40,801 nt of DNA from Geobacteraceae bacterium. GTDB taxonomy: Bacteria > Desulfobacterota > Desulfuromonadia > Desulfuromonadales > BM103. The notes under the pieces were generated by a model. That model was given only the letters and a program-made list of their open reading frames with translations. It made no database searches and was not told where the DNA came from. Shown here in pieces: positions 8,966 to 17,723 of the stretch. Made by a program: the position numbers and the translations under genes. Within the stretch, counting starts at the first letter, position 1. Every line of letters begins with the position of its first letter. The stretch is from contig JAHEEU010000004.1 of NCBI GenBank assembly GCA_024640545.1, forward strand, positions 1-40,801, written 5' to 3'.

Positions 8966-10338
8966 AACCGGTGATCCTGGTGGTTGACGACGAGCCCCTG
9001 CAGCGCGAGATCATGCAGACGATCCTCGCGGGGGAAGGCTACCAGGTCGAGACCGCCGAGTCGGGCAGAGCAGCCCTGGCAATGATGAAGAAATCCCCCG
9101 CCGACCTGGTGCTGACCGACCTGAAGATGACCGGCATGGACGGTATCGAGTTGCTTGCGGCCATGCCGCGCGGGGTTGTGCCGCCGCCGGTGATTATCGT
9201 CACCGCGCACGGCACTATCGATTCGGCGGTGGAGGCAGTCAGGAACGGCGCTTTCGACTACCTGACCAAACCGCTGGACAAGACCCGCCTGCTGCTGGCG
9301 GTGCGCAAGGCCAGCGAGCGCGTGGCGATTCTCAGCGAGAACGCCCGCCTCAAGGAAGAGCTCTACAGCCGCTTCCGCCTCGAAGGAATCGTTGCCCGTT
9401 CTCCGGCCATGCACAAAGTCATCGGGCTGCTGCAGAAAGTGGCCGACTCCTCCAGCACCGTCATGGTCCTCGGCGAGAGCGGCAGCGGCAAGGAGCTGGT
9501 GGCCCGCGCCATTCATTACAACAGCCCCCGGCGCAGCCACCCGTTCACGGCGGTGAACTGTGCGGCGATCCCCGAGACACTGTTCGAGAACGAACTTTTC
9601 GGCCACGAAACCGGCGCCTATACCGGCGCGGTCGGGCGACGTCAGGGCCTCGTCGAAGCCAGCGACGGCGGCACCCTGTTCCTCGACGAAATCGGCGACC
9701 TGCCGATGGCAATGCAGTCGAAGCTGCTGCGCGTGCTGCAGGATCGCGAGGTGCGACGGATCGGCGGCAAGGAATCGATCCGCATCGACGTGCGCATCAT
9801 CACGGCAACCAACAAGGACCTCGAGGGCGAGGTGGAGAAGGGGACGTTCCGCGAAGACCTCTTTTACCGGCTAAACATCGTCACCATCGACCTGCCGCCG
9901 CTGCGCGATCGTCGCGAGGATATCGTGCCGCTGGTCGAATTCTACCTGGAGAAGTTCAGCGCTGAGTTCGGCCGTCCGGTCCGCGAAATCAGCCCGGAGG
10001 CGATGCGGCTGCTGGTGGAACACCGCTGGCCAGGCAACGTCCGCCAGCTGGCTGCGGTCATGGAGCGTGCCATCCTGCTCAGCGACGGCCCGGTGCTGAC
10101 GCGCGACGACGTCGCCGGACGCCTTCAGGTCCGCCGCCCGGTTGATCTGAAACGCTTCGAACTCCCCGAAGACGGCCTCGATATCGAAGCTTTCGAGAAG
10201 GAGATGATCCGCAAGGCCCTTGACCGCACCGGCGGCATGGCGACGCGCGCCGCGCGGTTGCTGCACATGAACTACAAGGCGTTTCTTTACCGGATGGAAA
10301 AGCACGGCATCAAAAGCGACCGGCAGGACGAATCGTGA
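8962..10338 (+). CDS. NtrC-type sigma54-dependent response regulator
   Basis: Receiver VVDDEPLQ...LTDLKM...TKPLDK; Walker A GESGSGKE; GAFTGA-type loop ETGAYTGAVGRR; HTH TRAARLLHMNYKAFLYRMEKHGI. Confidence 0.96.
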   Translation: MKPVILVVDDEPLQREIMQTILAGEGYQVETAESGRAALAMMKKSPADLVLTDLKMTGMDGIELLAAMPRGVVPPPVIIVTAHGTIDSAVEAVRNGAFDYLTKPLDKTRLLLAVRKASERVAILSENARLKEELYSRFRLEGIVARSPAMHKVIGLLQKVADSSSTVMVLGESGSGKELVARAIHYNSPRRSHPFTAVNCAAIPETLFENELFGHETGAYTGAVGRRQGLVEASDGGTLFLDEIGDLPMAMQSKLLRVLQDREVRRIGGKESIRIDVRIITATNKDLEGEVEKGTFREDLFYRLNIVTIDLPPLRDRREDIVPLVEFYLEKFSAEFGRPVREISPEAMRLLVEHRWPGNVRQLAAVMERAILLSDGPVLTRDDVAGRLQVRRPVDLKRFELPEDGLDIEAFEKEMIRKALDRTGGMATRAARLLHMNYKAFLYRMEKHGIKSDRQDES

Positions 10339-10429
10339 TGGCCAAGCCGAAATAGCGGTTTCGTGGTCCTGCTCACCGCGCGAAATGGTCGTTGAAACAC
10401 GGCCTTTCAGACATTGCCGTGAAAAAACA

Positions 10430-10458
10430 TTGCCAACCTTAGCCGAGAGTGCTATAGA
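10430..10458 (+). promoter_or_regulatory. Candidate sigma70 promoter (TTGCCA-N17-TATAGA) for ABC-F gene
   Basis: Hexamers with 17-bp spacing; predicted start falls at base of the 10468 hairpin. Confidence 0.6.
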
Positions 10459-10467
10459 TTCGCTGCG

Positions 10468-10505
10468 CAAAGACCACGGGGATCGGCCCTGTGGTCTTTG
10501 CTTTT
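10468..10505 (+). terminator. Strong hairpin (terminator or 5' leader hairpin) before ABC-F gene
   Basis: CAAAGACCACGGGG-ATCGG-CCCTGTGGTCTTTG (14 pairs, one G-U) then CTTTTG. Confidence 0.6.
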
Positions 10506-10540
10506 GCGAAAAACCGACTACACAAGGACAGTTGCAACCA

Positions 10541-12180
10541 TGATCAGCGCTGCCAATATCTGTTTGGCCTACGGCAAACGGGTTATCTTCAATAACGTCA
10601 ATATCAAGTTCACTCCCGGCAACTGCTACGGCCTGATCGGCGCCAACGGCGCCGGCAAATCCACTTTCCTGAAGATCCTGGCCGGCGATATCGACCCGGA
10701 CAAGGGCGATGTCGCGATCGGCAAGGGGATGCGTATGGCGGTGCTGCGCCAGGACCAGTTCGCCTTCGATGACGAGACGGTGTTCAATACCGTGATCATG
10801 GGGCACGAACGGCTGTTCGCGGTCATGAACGAGCGCGAGGCGATCTACGCCAAGGGCGAGTTCACCGAGGAGGATGGCGTGCGTTCCGGCGAACTGGAAG
10901 CCGAGTTCGCCGAGATGAACGGCTACGAAGCCGAGTCGGAAGCCGCTGTGCTGCTGAACGGCCTTGGGATTGTCGAGGAATTGCGTCACCGGAAGATGAA
11001 GGAACTCGAGGGTGGCGAAAAGGTGCGGGTGCTGCTGGCACAGGCGCTGTTCGGCAATCCTGACATCCTGCTGCTCGATGAGCCGACCAACCACCTCGAC
11101 CTGAAAACCATCCAGTGGCTCGAGGAGTTTCTCGGCCGCTTCCAGAACACCGTGATCGTCGTGTCCCACGACCGTCATTTCCTCAACCAGGCCTGTACCC
11201 ATATCGCCGATATTGACTTCGGCACCATCCGCACCTATGTCGGCAATTACGATTTCTGGTACGAGGCCAGTCAGCTGGTCCTCAAGCAGAAGCAGGAAGC
11301 CAACAAGAAGGCCTCGGACAAGGCCGCCGAGCTCAAGGAATTTATCGCCCGCTTCAGCTCAAACGCTTCCAAGGCCAAGCAGGCGACCTCGCGCAAGAAG
11401 CTGCTCGACAAGCTGGACATCGAAGAGCTGCCGGTCTCTTCGCGTCGTTATCCCTTCGTGGTGTTCCGCCCCGAGCGCCCTTGCGGCGACATCATCCTCG
11501 AAATCAAGGGATTGAGCAAAACCGTCGACGGCGTCAAGGTGCTCGACAACCTGGACCTGATCGTCAACAAGGGCGACAAGATCGCCCTGGTCGGCAACAG
11601 CGTCACCAAGACCACCCTGCTGCAGATCCTAGCCGGTGAAGTGCAACCTGACAGCGGCAGCTTCCGCTGGGGCGTGACCATCAGTACGGCCTATTTCCCC
11701 AAGGAGAACAGCGCCTATTTCGCCAACGATCTCAGCCTCATCGAGTGGCTGTGTCAGTACCCGCCGCACGAAGGTGAGAGCTTTGCGCGTGGCTTCCTCG
11801 GCCGGATGCTGTTCTCCGGCGACGAGGCCACCAAGATGACCAGCGTGCTCAGCGGCGGTGAGAAGGTGCGCTGCATGCTGGCCAGAATGATGCTGAGCAA
11901 CGCCAACGTGCTGATGTTCGACGAACCGACCAACCACCTCGACCTGGAGTCGATCACCGCCCTCAACAACGGGCTGATCAACTTTGCCGAGGTCATGCTG
12001 TTCACCTCACACGACCACAAGTTCGTCGCCACCCTGGCCAACCGGATCATCGAGCTGACCCCGGGCGGCGTTATCGACCGGGTCATGGGCTTCGACGAAT
12101 ACCTGGAAAATGCCGATGTCAACGCGCTGCGGGAAGGGTTGTCCGGTGCCGGCGCCGACAGCAACGGGCTGGCAGCCTGA
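10541..12180 (+). CDS. ABC-F family ATPase (YbiT/YkpA-like)
   Basis: Two NBDs; Walker A GANGAGKST; LEGGEKVRVLLAQAL and LSGGEKVRCMLARMML; DEPTNHLD twice; start MISAANI. Confidence 0.93.
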
Positions 12181-12284
12181 ACAAGGCAGCCTCCCGAAGA
12201 AGATGAAAGTGATTGTCTTTGCAAAAGTGCTTAAATATAGCTGGTTACAGATTATAAATAACAAGTCACTTTAAAGGTCTCCCC

Positions 12285-12821
12285 ATGGCCCTGAGCGCCA
12301 CCATTTTCAAAGCGCACCTGCAGATTTCCGATATGGACCGCCATTACTACGGCGAGCACCAGCTGACCCTGGCGCGCCATCCCTCGGAGACCGACGAACG
12401 GATGATGGTGCGGCTGCTCGCCTTTGCCCTGCATGCCGATGAGCGCCTCGGCTTCACCAAGGGGTTGTGCGTCGACGAGGAGCCGGACCTCTGGCAGAAG
12501 AGCTACAGCGGCGAGATCGAGCTGTGGATCGACGTCGGGCTGCCCGACGAGCGCCGGGTGCGCAAGGCCTGCAACCGCGCGGTAAAGACCTGCCTGTACC
12601 TCTACGGCGGCCGCACCGCCGATCTGTGGTGGCAGCGCAACGCCGACAAGTTGGGCCGTTTCGCCAATCTCACGGTGCTTGAGGTCCCCGAGGCGGCGAG
12701 CGCCGGCCTGGTCAGCATGGTCCAGCGCAGCATGCAGCTGCAGTGTACCATCCAGGACGGCGAGATCTGGGTCAGCGGCGACGGCCGAACCGTCACCGTG
12801 AACCTGCTGGTGCGTCAATAA
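12285..12821 (+). CDS. YaeQ family protein
   Basis: MALSATIFKAHLQISDMDRHYY...LTLARHPSETDERMMVRLLAFALHA...PDLWQKSYSGEIELWIDVGLPDE. Confidence 0.93.
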   Translation: MALSATIFKAHLQISDMDRHYYGEHQLTLARHPSETDERMMVRLLAFALHADERLGFTKGLCVDEEPDLWQKSYSGEIELWIDVGLPDERRVRKACNRAVKTCLYLYGGRTADLWWQRNADKLGRFANLTVLEVPEAASAGLVSMVQRSMQLQCTIQDGEIWVSGDGRTVTVNLLVRQ

Positions 12822-13023
12822 ACAGGATGGCAGGCAAACTTTTGTAAAGCAAAGCCTTTGCCTTGCTGATTCTTGGTCTCCGCGCGTTAAGCAGCTCTTT
12901 CATACCGGTTTTTTCTTTTTTAAATCCGCATCAAAAGCCCTCCGCACTTCCTCTGCATGACCAAAAGGTGTATTCTCACCATACGGCTTATGGCCGACAA
13001 CTCCATCACTGATCGGAGATTCC

Positions 13024-13197
13024 ATGGAATTCTTTTTCATCTGGGCCGTTTTCGGCTTCGCAGCGGCCTCCTTTGCCAAGGGGAAAAACCGCAACCCCTA
13101 CTTGTGGGCGGCCATCGGCCTGCTGATCGGCCCCTTCGCGGTGCTGGTCGTCCTGTTCCTGAAGCCGGCGCCCGGTCCATCCCAGGACTATGATTGA
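13024..13197 (+). CDS. Small (57-aa) hydrophobic membrane protein
   Basis: MEFFFIWAVFGFAAASFAKGKNRNPYLWAAIGLLIGPFAVLVVLFLKPAPGPSQDYD; two hydrophobic segments; below the ORF-track cutoff. Confidence 0.7.
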   Translation: MEFFFIWAVFGFAAASFAKGKNRNPYLWAAIGLLIGPFAVLVVLFLKPAPGPSQDYD

Positions 13198-13240
13198 GTC
13201 CATAGCGGGCCCCAACGGCAACACCGGCAGTTTGTGCAGG

Positions 13241-13271
13241 TTAGGGGTCAGGTCTACACATTTCACAAAAA
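13241..13271 (-). repeat. Dispersed intergenic repeat, copy B
   Basis: Exact reverse complement of copies A and C (31 bp). Confidence 0.95.
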
Positions 13272-13291
13272 ATGCATGAATGCCTTGCGGG

Positions 13292-13450
13292 ATGAGTGCT
13301 GCTATGCACAGACTGTTGTTGGTCGTCGTGACCTGCCTGCTCCTGGTCGGTTGCACGGTCAAGCCACACGTTTCTGGGGCCTATCACGGCACCTCGACTT
13401 CCTCGGGCGGGGAGGGGGCCGGCCGCTTGATCTTCTCGCACCCTTTCTGA
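13292..13450 (+). CDS. Small (52-aa) putative lipoprotein
   Basis: MSAAMHRLLLVVVTCLLLVGCTVKPHVSGAYHGTSTSSGGEGAGRLIFSHPF; signal peptide with lipobox LVGC. Confidence 0.5.
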   Translation: MSAAMHRLLLVVVTCLLLVGCTVKPHVSGAYHGTSTSSGGEGAGRLIFSHPF

Positions 13451-13547
13451 GGTCGTTTCCGTTGTCCTCGAGCAATGCAAGATCGGAAGCGGCGCTTATT
13501 TTCGCCGTCACGAACCTTGTCAGTGCCGGCCGGGGAGACTCTCGCGC

Positions 13548-14432
13548 TTGAGCCTCTCCGCTATCCTGCTGGTCTTTCTCTCCGCTCTGTGCCACAGCGC
13601 CTGGAACCTGCTTGCCAAGTCGAGCGGCGGCCCGATCGCCTTCATGCGCCAGGCGCTGCGCTTCTCGGCCCTCTGCTACGCACCGGTGTTCCTGGTCTTC
13701 CTCTTCCTGGTCGACTATTCTCCGGTCTACCTGGCCTGCATCATCGGTTCCGGTCTGGCCGTCGGGCTCTTCCTGTTCTGCCTCAGTAAATCCTACCAGT
13801 ACGGCCAGGTCTCCGTCGCCTACCCGATCGCCCGGTCTTTCCCGATCCTGGTCGTGACCTGGGTGTTGTTCCTCTGGGGTGTGACGCCCTCGGCCGTCGG
13901 CCTGGCCGGCATCCTTTTGATCGTCTGCGGCTGCTTCGTCCTGCCCATGGCGCGCTTCACGCTGGGCCCGGACGGCTTCTCCCCGGGCAACTACCTGAAT
14001 CGCAGCTGCCTCTGGGCCCTGCTGGCGGCACTCGCCACCAGCATCTTTGCCGTGATCGACAAGTACGCCGCGGTGCATATGCCGACCATCCCCATCGACC
14101 TGGCGATCTACAGCCGCATCAACTATGTCTACCTGCAGAACCTGGTGGCTCTGCTCGTCATGGAACTCTGCACCCTGCGCCTGAAGCAGCCCTATCCGAA
14201 AGCCCACCGTTACCGCGCCCTGTTTGCCGGCGTGATCTTCCTGATCTCCTACAGCCTGATCATCATGGCGCTGACCAGCGATCCGGTCTCCTACGTGGTC
14301 TCCTTCCGGCAGGTCAGCATCCTGATCACCGCCCTGGTCTCGATGACCTGGATAGAACGGGAGGTCTCAGCACCGCGCCTGGTGGGCGTCGGGACGATTT
14401 TCATCGGCGTGGTCCTGGTCGGTCTGGCCTGA
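13548..14432 (+). CDS. EamA/DMT family transporter
   Basis: About ten TM helices, EamA repeats; TTG start. Confidence 0.85.
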   Translation: MSLSAILLVFLSALCHSAWNLLAKSSGGPIAFMRQALRFSALCYAPVFLVFLFLVDYSPVYLACIIGSGLAVGLFLFCLSKSYQYGQVSVAYPIARSFPILVVTWVLFLWGVTPSAVGLAGILLIVCGCFVLPMARFTLGPDGFSPGNYLNRSCLWALLAALATSIFAVIDKYAAVHMPTIPIDLAIYSRINYVYLQNLVALLVMELCTLRLKQPYPKAHRYRALFAGVIFLISYSLIIMALTSDPVSYVVSFRQVSILITALVSMTWIEREVSAPRLVGVGTIFIGVVLVGLA

Positions 14433-14459
14433 GCCCCGCCGTAAAAGGCGGTTTCCCAC

Positions 14460-16862
14460 CTAAGCCTTCATCCCCTTTGCCAAGCCTGCCTCGACCTCGT
14501 GCAGGCGGCGGATCACGCCGATCACGCTGTCGGGATTGAGTGAGATCGAATCGATCCCCTGCTCAACCAGGAATGCGGCAAAATCCGGGTAGTCGCTCGG
14601 CGCCTGGCCGCAGATGCCGATCTTGGTACCGGTTTTCCGGGCACTCCCGATGGCCTGGCTGATCAAACCGGTGACCGCCGCGTCGCGTTCGTCGAACAGG
14701 CTCTTGAGGATCGCCGAATCCCGGTCGACCCCGAGAGTCAGCTGGGTCAGGTCATTGGAACCGATGGAGAAACCGTCGAAGCGCTCGGCGAACTGCTCGG
14801 CGAGGATCACGTTGGACGGGATTTCGACCATGACGTAGACCTCGAGGCCGTGCTCGCCGCGGGCCAGGCCGTTCTCCGCCATCACCTCGAGCACCTTGTC
14901 GGCTTCGTCGAGGGTGCGGCAGAAGGGGATCATGACGATCACGTTGTCCAGGCCAACCCGTTCGCGGACCCGCTTGAGCGCGGCGCACTCCAGGGCGAAC
15001 CCCCTGCGGTAGCGCTCGTTGTAGTAGCGCGAGGCGCCCCGGAAGCCAAGCATCGGGTTCTCCTCGTTGAACTCGAACTGGCGGCCGCCGATCAGGTCGG
15101 CGTACTCGTTGGTCTTGAAGTCGCTCATGCGCACTATGACCGGCTCAGGGTACTGGCTGGCGGCGATGGTGGCGATTCCCTGGGCCAGCTGGTCGATGAA
15201 GTACTCGCTCTTGTCGGCGTAGTGCCTGGTCAGCTCGCGAATCTGCTTTCGTGCCTCCTGGTCCTCGACCAGGTCGTAATCGACCAGGGCCATGGGGTGG
15301 GCCTTGATGATGCCGTTGATGATGAACTCCATGCGCGCCAGGCCGATTCCACGGCAGGGCAGACGCCACCAGCGGAATGCGGCGGCCGGGCTGGCGATGT
15401 TCATCATGATCCGGGTGCGCAGCTGCGGCAGGTCGGCGAGGTTGACCTCCGCCTCGGTAAAAGGCAGCCGGCCGGCATAGATCCGCCCTTCGTCCCCTTC
15501 GGCGCAGGACAGGGTCACCTCCTGGCCGTCTGCGAGGGCCGAGGTGCCGTGACCTGTGCCGACCACCGCGGCGACGCCGAGCTCGCGGCTGACGATGGCA
15601 GCGTGGGAGGTGCGGCCGCCGTGGTCGGTGATGATCCCGGCGGCCCGCTTCATGATCGGCACCCAGTCCGGGTCGGTCATGCCGGTGACCAGGATGCTGC
15701 CATCCTTGAAGCGGTCTATCTCGCTGGCGCTTTTGATGACCTGCACCGGACCGGCGGCGATCGCCTCACCGATGGCCAGGCCGGTGAGCAGTGCCTCGCC
15801 GTGCCCGGTGAGGGTGAAGGTTTTGAGGACGCCGGCCTGCCGACGGGACTGGACGGTCTCGGGACGGGCCTGGACGATGAACAGCTCGCCGCTCGTGCCG
15901 TCCTTGGCCCATTCCATGTCCATCGGCGTGCCGTAGTGCCGCTCGATGAGCGTTGCCCAGCGCGCCAGCTGCAGAATCTCGGCGTCATCCAGGACGAAGC
16001 GATTGCGCTCGTGGGCGGCGGTGGGCACGTTGCGGGTCGGATGCCCGGCGCGACGGGCGTAGACCATCTTCTGCTCTTTGCTGCCCATGGTCTTGTGGAG
16101 AATCGGCGTGAGCTGCTGCTGGTCGAGCAGCGGCTTGAAGACCGTGTAGTTGTCGGGGCTGACCGCTCCCTGAACGACATTCTCACCCAGGCCCCAGGCG
16201 GCGTCGATGGTCACTACGCCGGGGAAGCCGGTCTCGGTGTCTATGGAGAACATCACGCCGGCTCCTGCCAGGTCGGAGCGCACCATCTTCTGAACGCCGA
16301 TCGACAGGGCGACCTGCAGGTGGTCGAAGTTCTGATTCTGGCGATAACTTATGGCGCGGTCGGTGAAGAGCGAGGCGTAGCAGCGGCGGCAGGCGTCGAG
16401 CAGTTCGGCCTCGCCGGTGACGTTGAGAAAAGTCTCCTGCTGCCCGGCAAAGCTTGCCTCCGGCAGGTCTTCGGCGGTGGCGCTGCTGCGGACCGCCACA
16501 TCGATTTCGTCGCCGCCGCTGCGGGCGCCGAGGTCGCGGTAGGCGGCGCAGATGGCCTCGGCCAGCTCCGCGGGCCATTGGCCGTGACGAATCAGTCTCC
16601 GGATGACGGCCCCGGTCTGGGCCAGCGTGGCCTGGTCCTTGCGGTAGGCATCGAGATGTGCCCTGATCGGCCCGTCGAACCGGTTGTCAGCGATGAATTT
16701 GCGATAGGCTGCGGCCGTGGTGGCAAACCCGGCGGGTACCCTGATCCCCTCGCTCTGCAGATTGCCGATCAATTCGCCCAGGGAGGCGTTCTTGCCGCCC
16801 ACCCGGGCCACGTCCCGGCGGGTCAGCTGCGTGAACCAGAGAATCCATTCGTGTTTGGCCAT
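14460..16862 (-). CDS. ppsA: Phosphoenolpyruvate synthase
   Basis: GGKNASLGELIGNL, GIITDHGGRTSHAAIVSRELGVAAVVG, GIGLARMEFI, SNDLTQLTLGVDRDSA, GICGQAPSDYPDFA; start MAKHEWILWF. Confidence 0.95.
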   Translation of the reverse strand: MAKHEWILWFTQLTRRDVARVGGKNASLGELIGNLQSEGIRVPAGFATTAAAYRKFIADNRFDGPIRAHLDAYRKDQATLAQTGAVIRRLIRHGQWPAELAEAICAAYRDLGARSGGDEIDVAVRSSATAEDLPEASFAGQQETFLNVTGEAELLDACRRCYASLFTDRAISYRQNQNFDHLQVALSIGVQKMVRSDLAGAGVMFSIDTETGFPGVVTIDAAWGLGENVVQGAVSPDNYTVFKPLLDQQQLTPILHKTMGSKEQKMVYARRAGHPTRNVPTAAHERNRFVLDDAEILQLARWATLIERHYGTPMDMEWAKDGTSGELFIVQARPETVQSRRQAGVLKTFTLTGHGEALLTGLAIGEAIAAGPVQVIKSASEIDRFKDGSILVTGMTDPDWVPIMKRAAGIITDHGGRTSHAAIVSRELGVAAVVGTGHGTSALADGQEVTLSCAEGDEGRIYAGRLPFTEAEVNLADLPQLRTRIMMNIASPAAAFRWWRLPCRGIGLARMEFIINGIIKAHPMALVDYDLVEDQEARKQIRELTRHYADKSEYFIDQLAQGIATIAASQYPEPVIVRMSDFKTNEYADLIGGRQFEFNEENPMLGFRGASRYYNERYRRGFALECAALKRVRERVGLDNVIVMIPFCRTLDEADKVLEVMAENGLARGEHGLEVYVMVEIPSNVILAEQFAERFDGFSIGSNDLTQLTLGVDRDSAILKSLFDERDAAVTGLISQAIGSARKTGTKIGICGQAPSDYPDFAAFLVEQGIDSISLNPDSVIGVIRRLHEVEAGLAKGMKA

Positions 16863-17031
16863 GATCGTCCTCCCATCGATGTTTGAGAAATGAGAGAGCA
16901 CTCATGTTTATTTCTATCAGCCGGCAGGTGGAAGTCAATCGGTCTCGCGGGGAACAGTTTGTTGCTGCAAAGTGTGGTTTTTTTGCACTACAGAAGCGCT
17001 CGACATCTGTTGGCAGCGAGCCGTTTTACGG

Positions 17032-17298
17032 TCAGGTCAGCTCTTTAACCGTAAAGCTGGTCAGCGCCCAACGGTGGGTTGCCGTCTCCTGGCGCAGGAT
17101 GTAGCGGTTGCCCTCGGCGTCGGCCAGCTTGAAATACCTGTGGTCCGGCGCCAGCCAGCGATCGACGACCGACGCAACTTCGATGCATCTCAGGCCAAGG
17201 TAGAAGCGGCGCGGGGTCTCCTCGCCGCGATAGCCGGCATAGCACTCGACCCGCAAGTTGTCTGTCCTGGCGGTTTGATCCGTCATCGCATCATCCAC
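17032..17298 (-). CDS. Conserved hypothetical protein
   Basis: 88-aa ORF RVECYAGYRGEETPRRFYLG...HRYFKLADAEGNRYILRQETATHRWAL; reads as a real domain. Confidence 0.7.
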   Translation of the reverse strand: MDDAMTDQTARTDNLRVECYAGYRGEETPRRFYLGLRCIEVASVVDRWLAPDHRYFKLADAEGNRYILRQETATHRWALTSFTVKELT

Positions 17299-17318
17299 GG
17301 GGGCCTGGTCGGAGCGGG

Positions 17319-17570
17319 TTAGCGAAACCCCACCAGGCGCTGATTATCCTCATCCCAAAGTTTGAAATGCACTGTCTCCAGGCTTTCACGATAGGGATAG
17401 TCCTGTTGGACGGTGTAAACCATCAGGGCGAAAAGCAGAAAGTATGCGGCGAGGGTTGTGGAGAGCTGCCAAATGGCCCTGCGTAGGCTGGCACGTGCGT
17501 AGAAGGCGGTGTCTTGATACCATGCCGGTTTTTCGCCCCTGGTGACTATGACAATCGGGTTGAAGGGCAT
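17319..17570 (-). CDS. Hypothetical membrane protein
   Basis: ORF with one TM helix (TTLAAYFLLFALMVYTV), just upstream of the 17032 gene. Confidence 0.55.
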   Translation of the reverse strand: MPFNPIVIVTRGEKPAWYQDTAFYARASLRRAIWQLSTTLAAYFLLFALMVYTVQQDYPYRESLETVHFKLWDEDNQRLVGFR

Positions 17571-17723
17571 AATAACTCCCAAGCATCAAGAGAGTGATCA
17601 TTACCGTGGGTTAATTTTATAACAAAAACCGTCTTTGCCAACTGTCCGGCAAAAAGTTCGAAGGGCTGACTTGAGGGGTTCTGGATGCCGCTGAACGGTA
17701 AAGAGAAAAGCTCGAAACAGGTT

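Noticed and set aside
12900-13094. 64-aa minus-strand ORF (...YGENTPFGHAEEVRRAFDADLKKKKPV)
   Set aside because: Looks vaguely protein-like at its C-terminus but overlaps the better-supported small membrane ORF and has no clear start context; not called.
13359-14207. 282-aa minus-strand ORF opposite the EamA gene
   Set aside because: Gln/Glu/Asp-rich shadow translation without domain signature.
14850-16886. 678-aa plus-strand ORF antisense to ppsA
   Set aside because: Shadow ORF of a GC-rich coding strand; low-complexity Gly/Val/Asp-rich translation with no recognisable domain, while the opposite strand encodes a clear PEP synthase.
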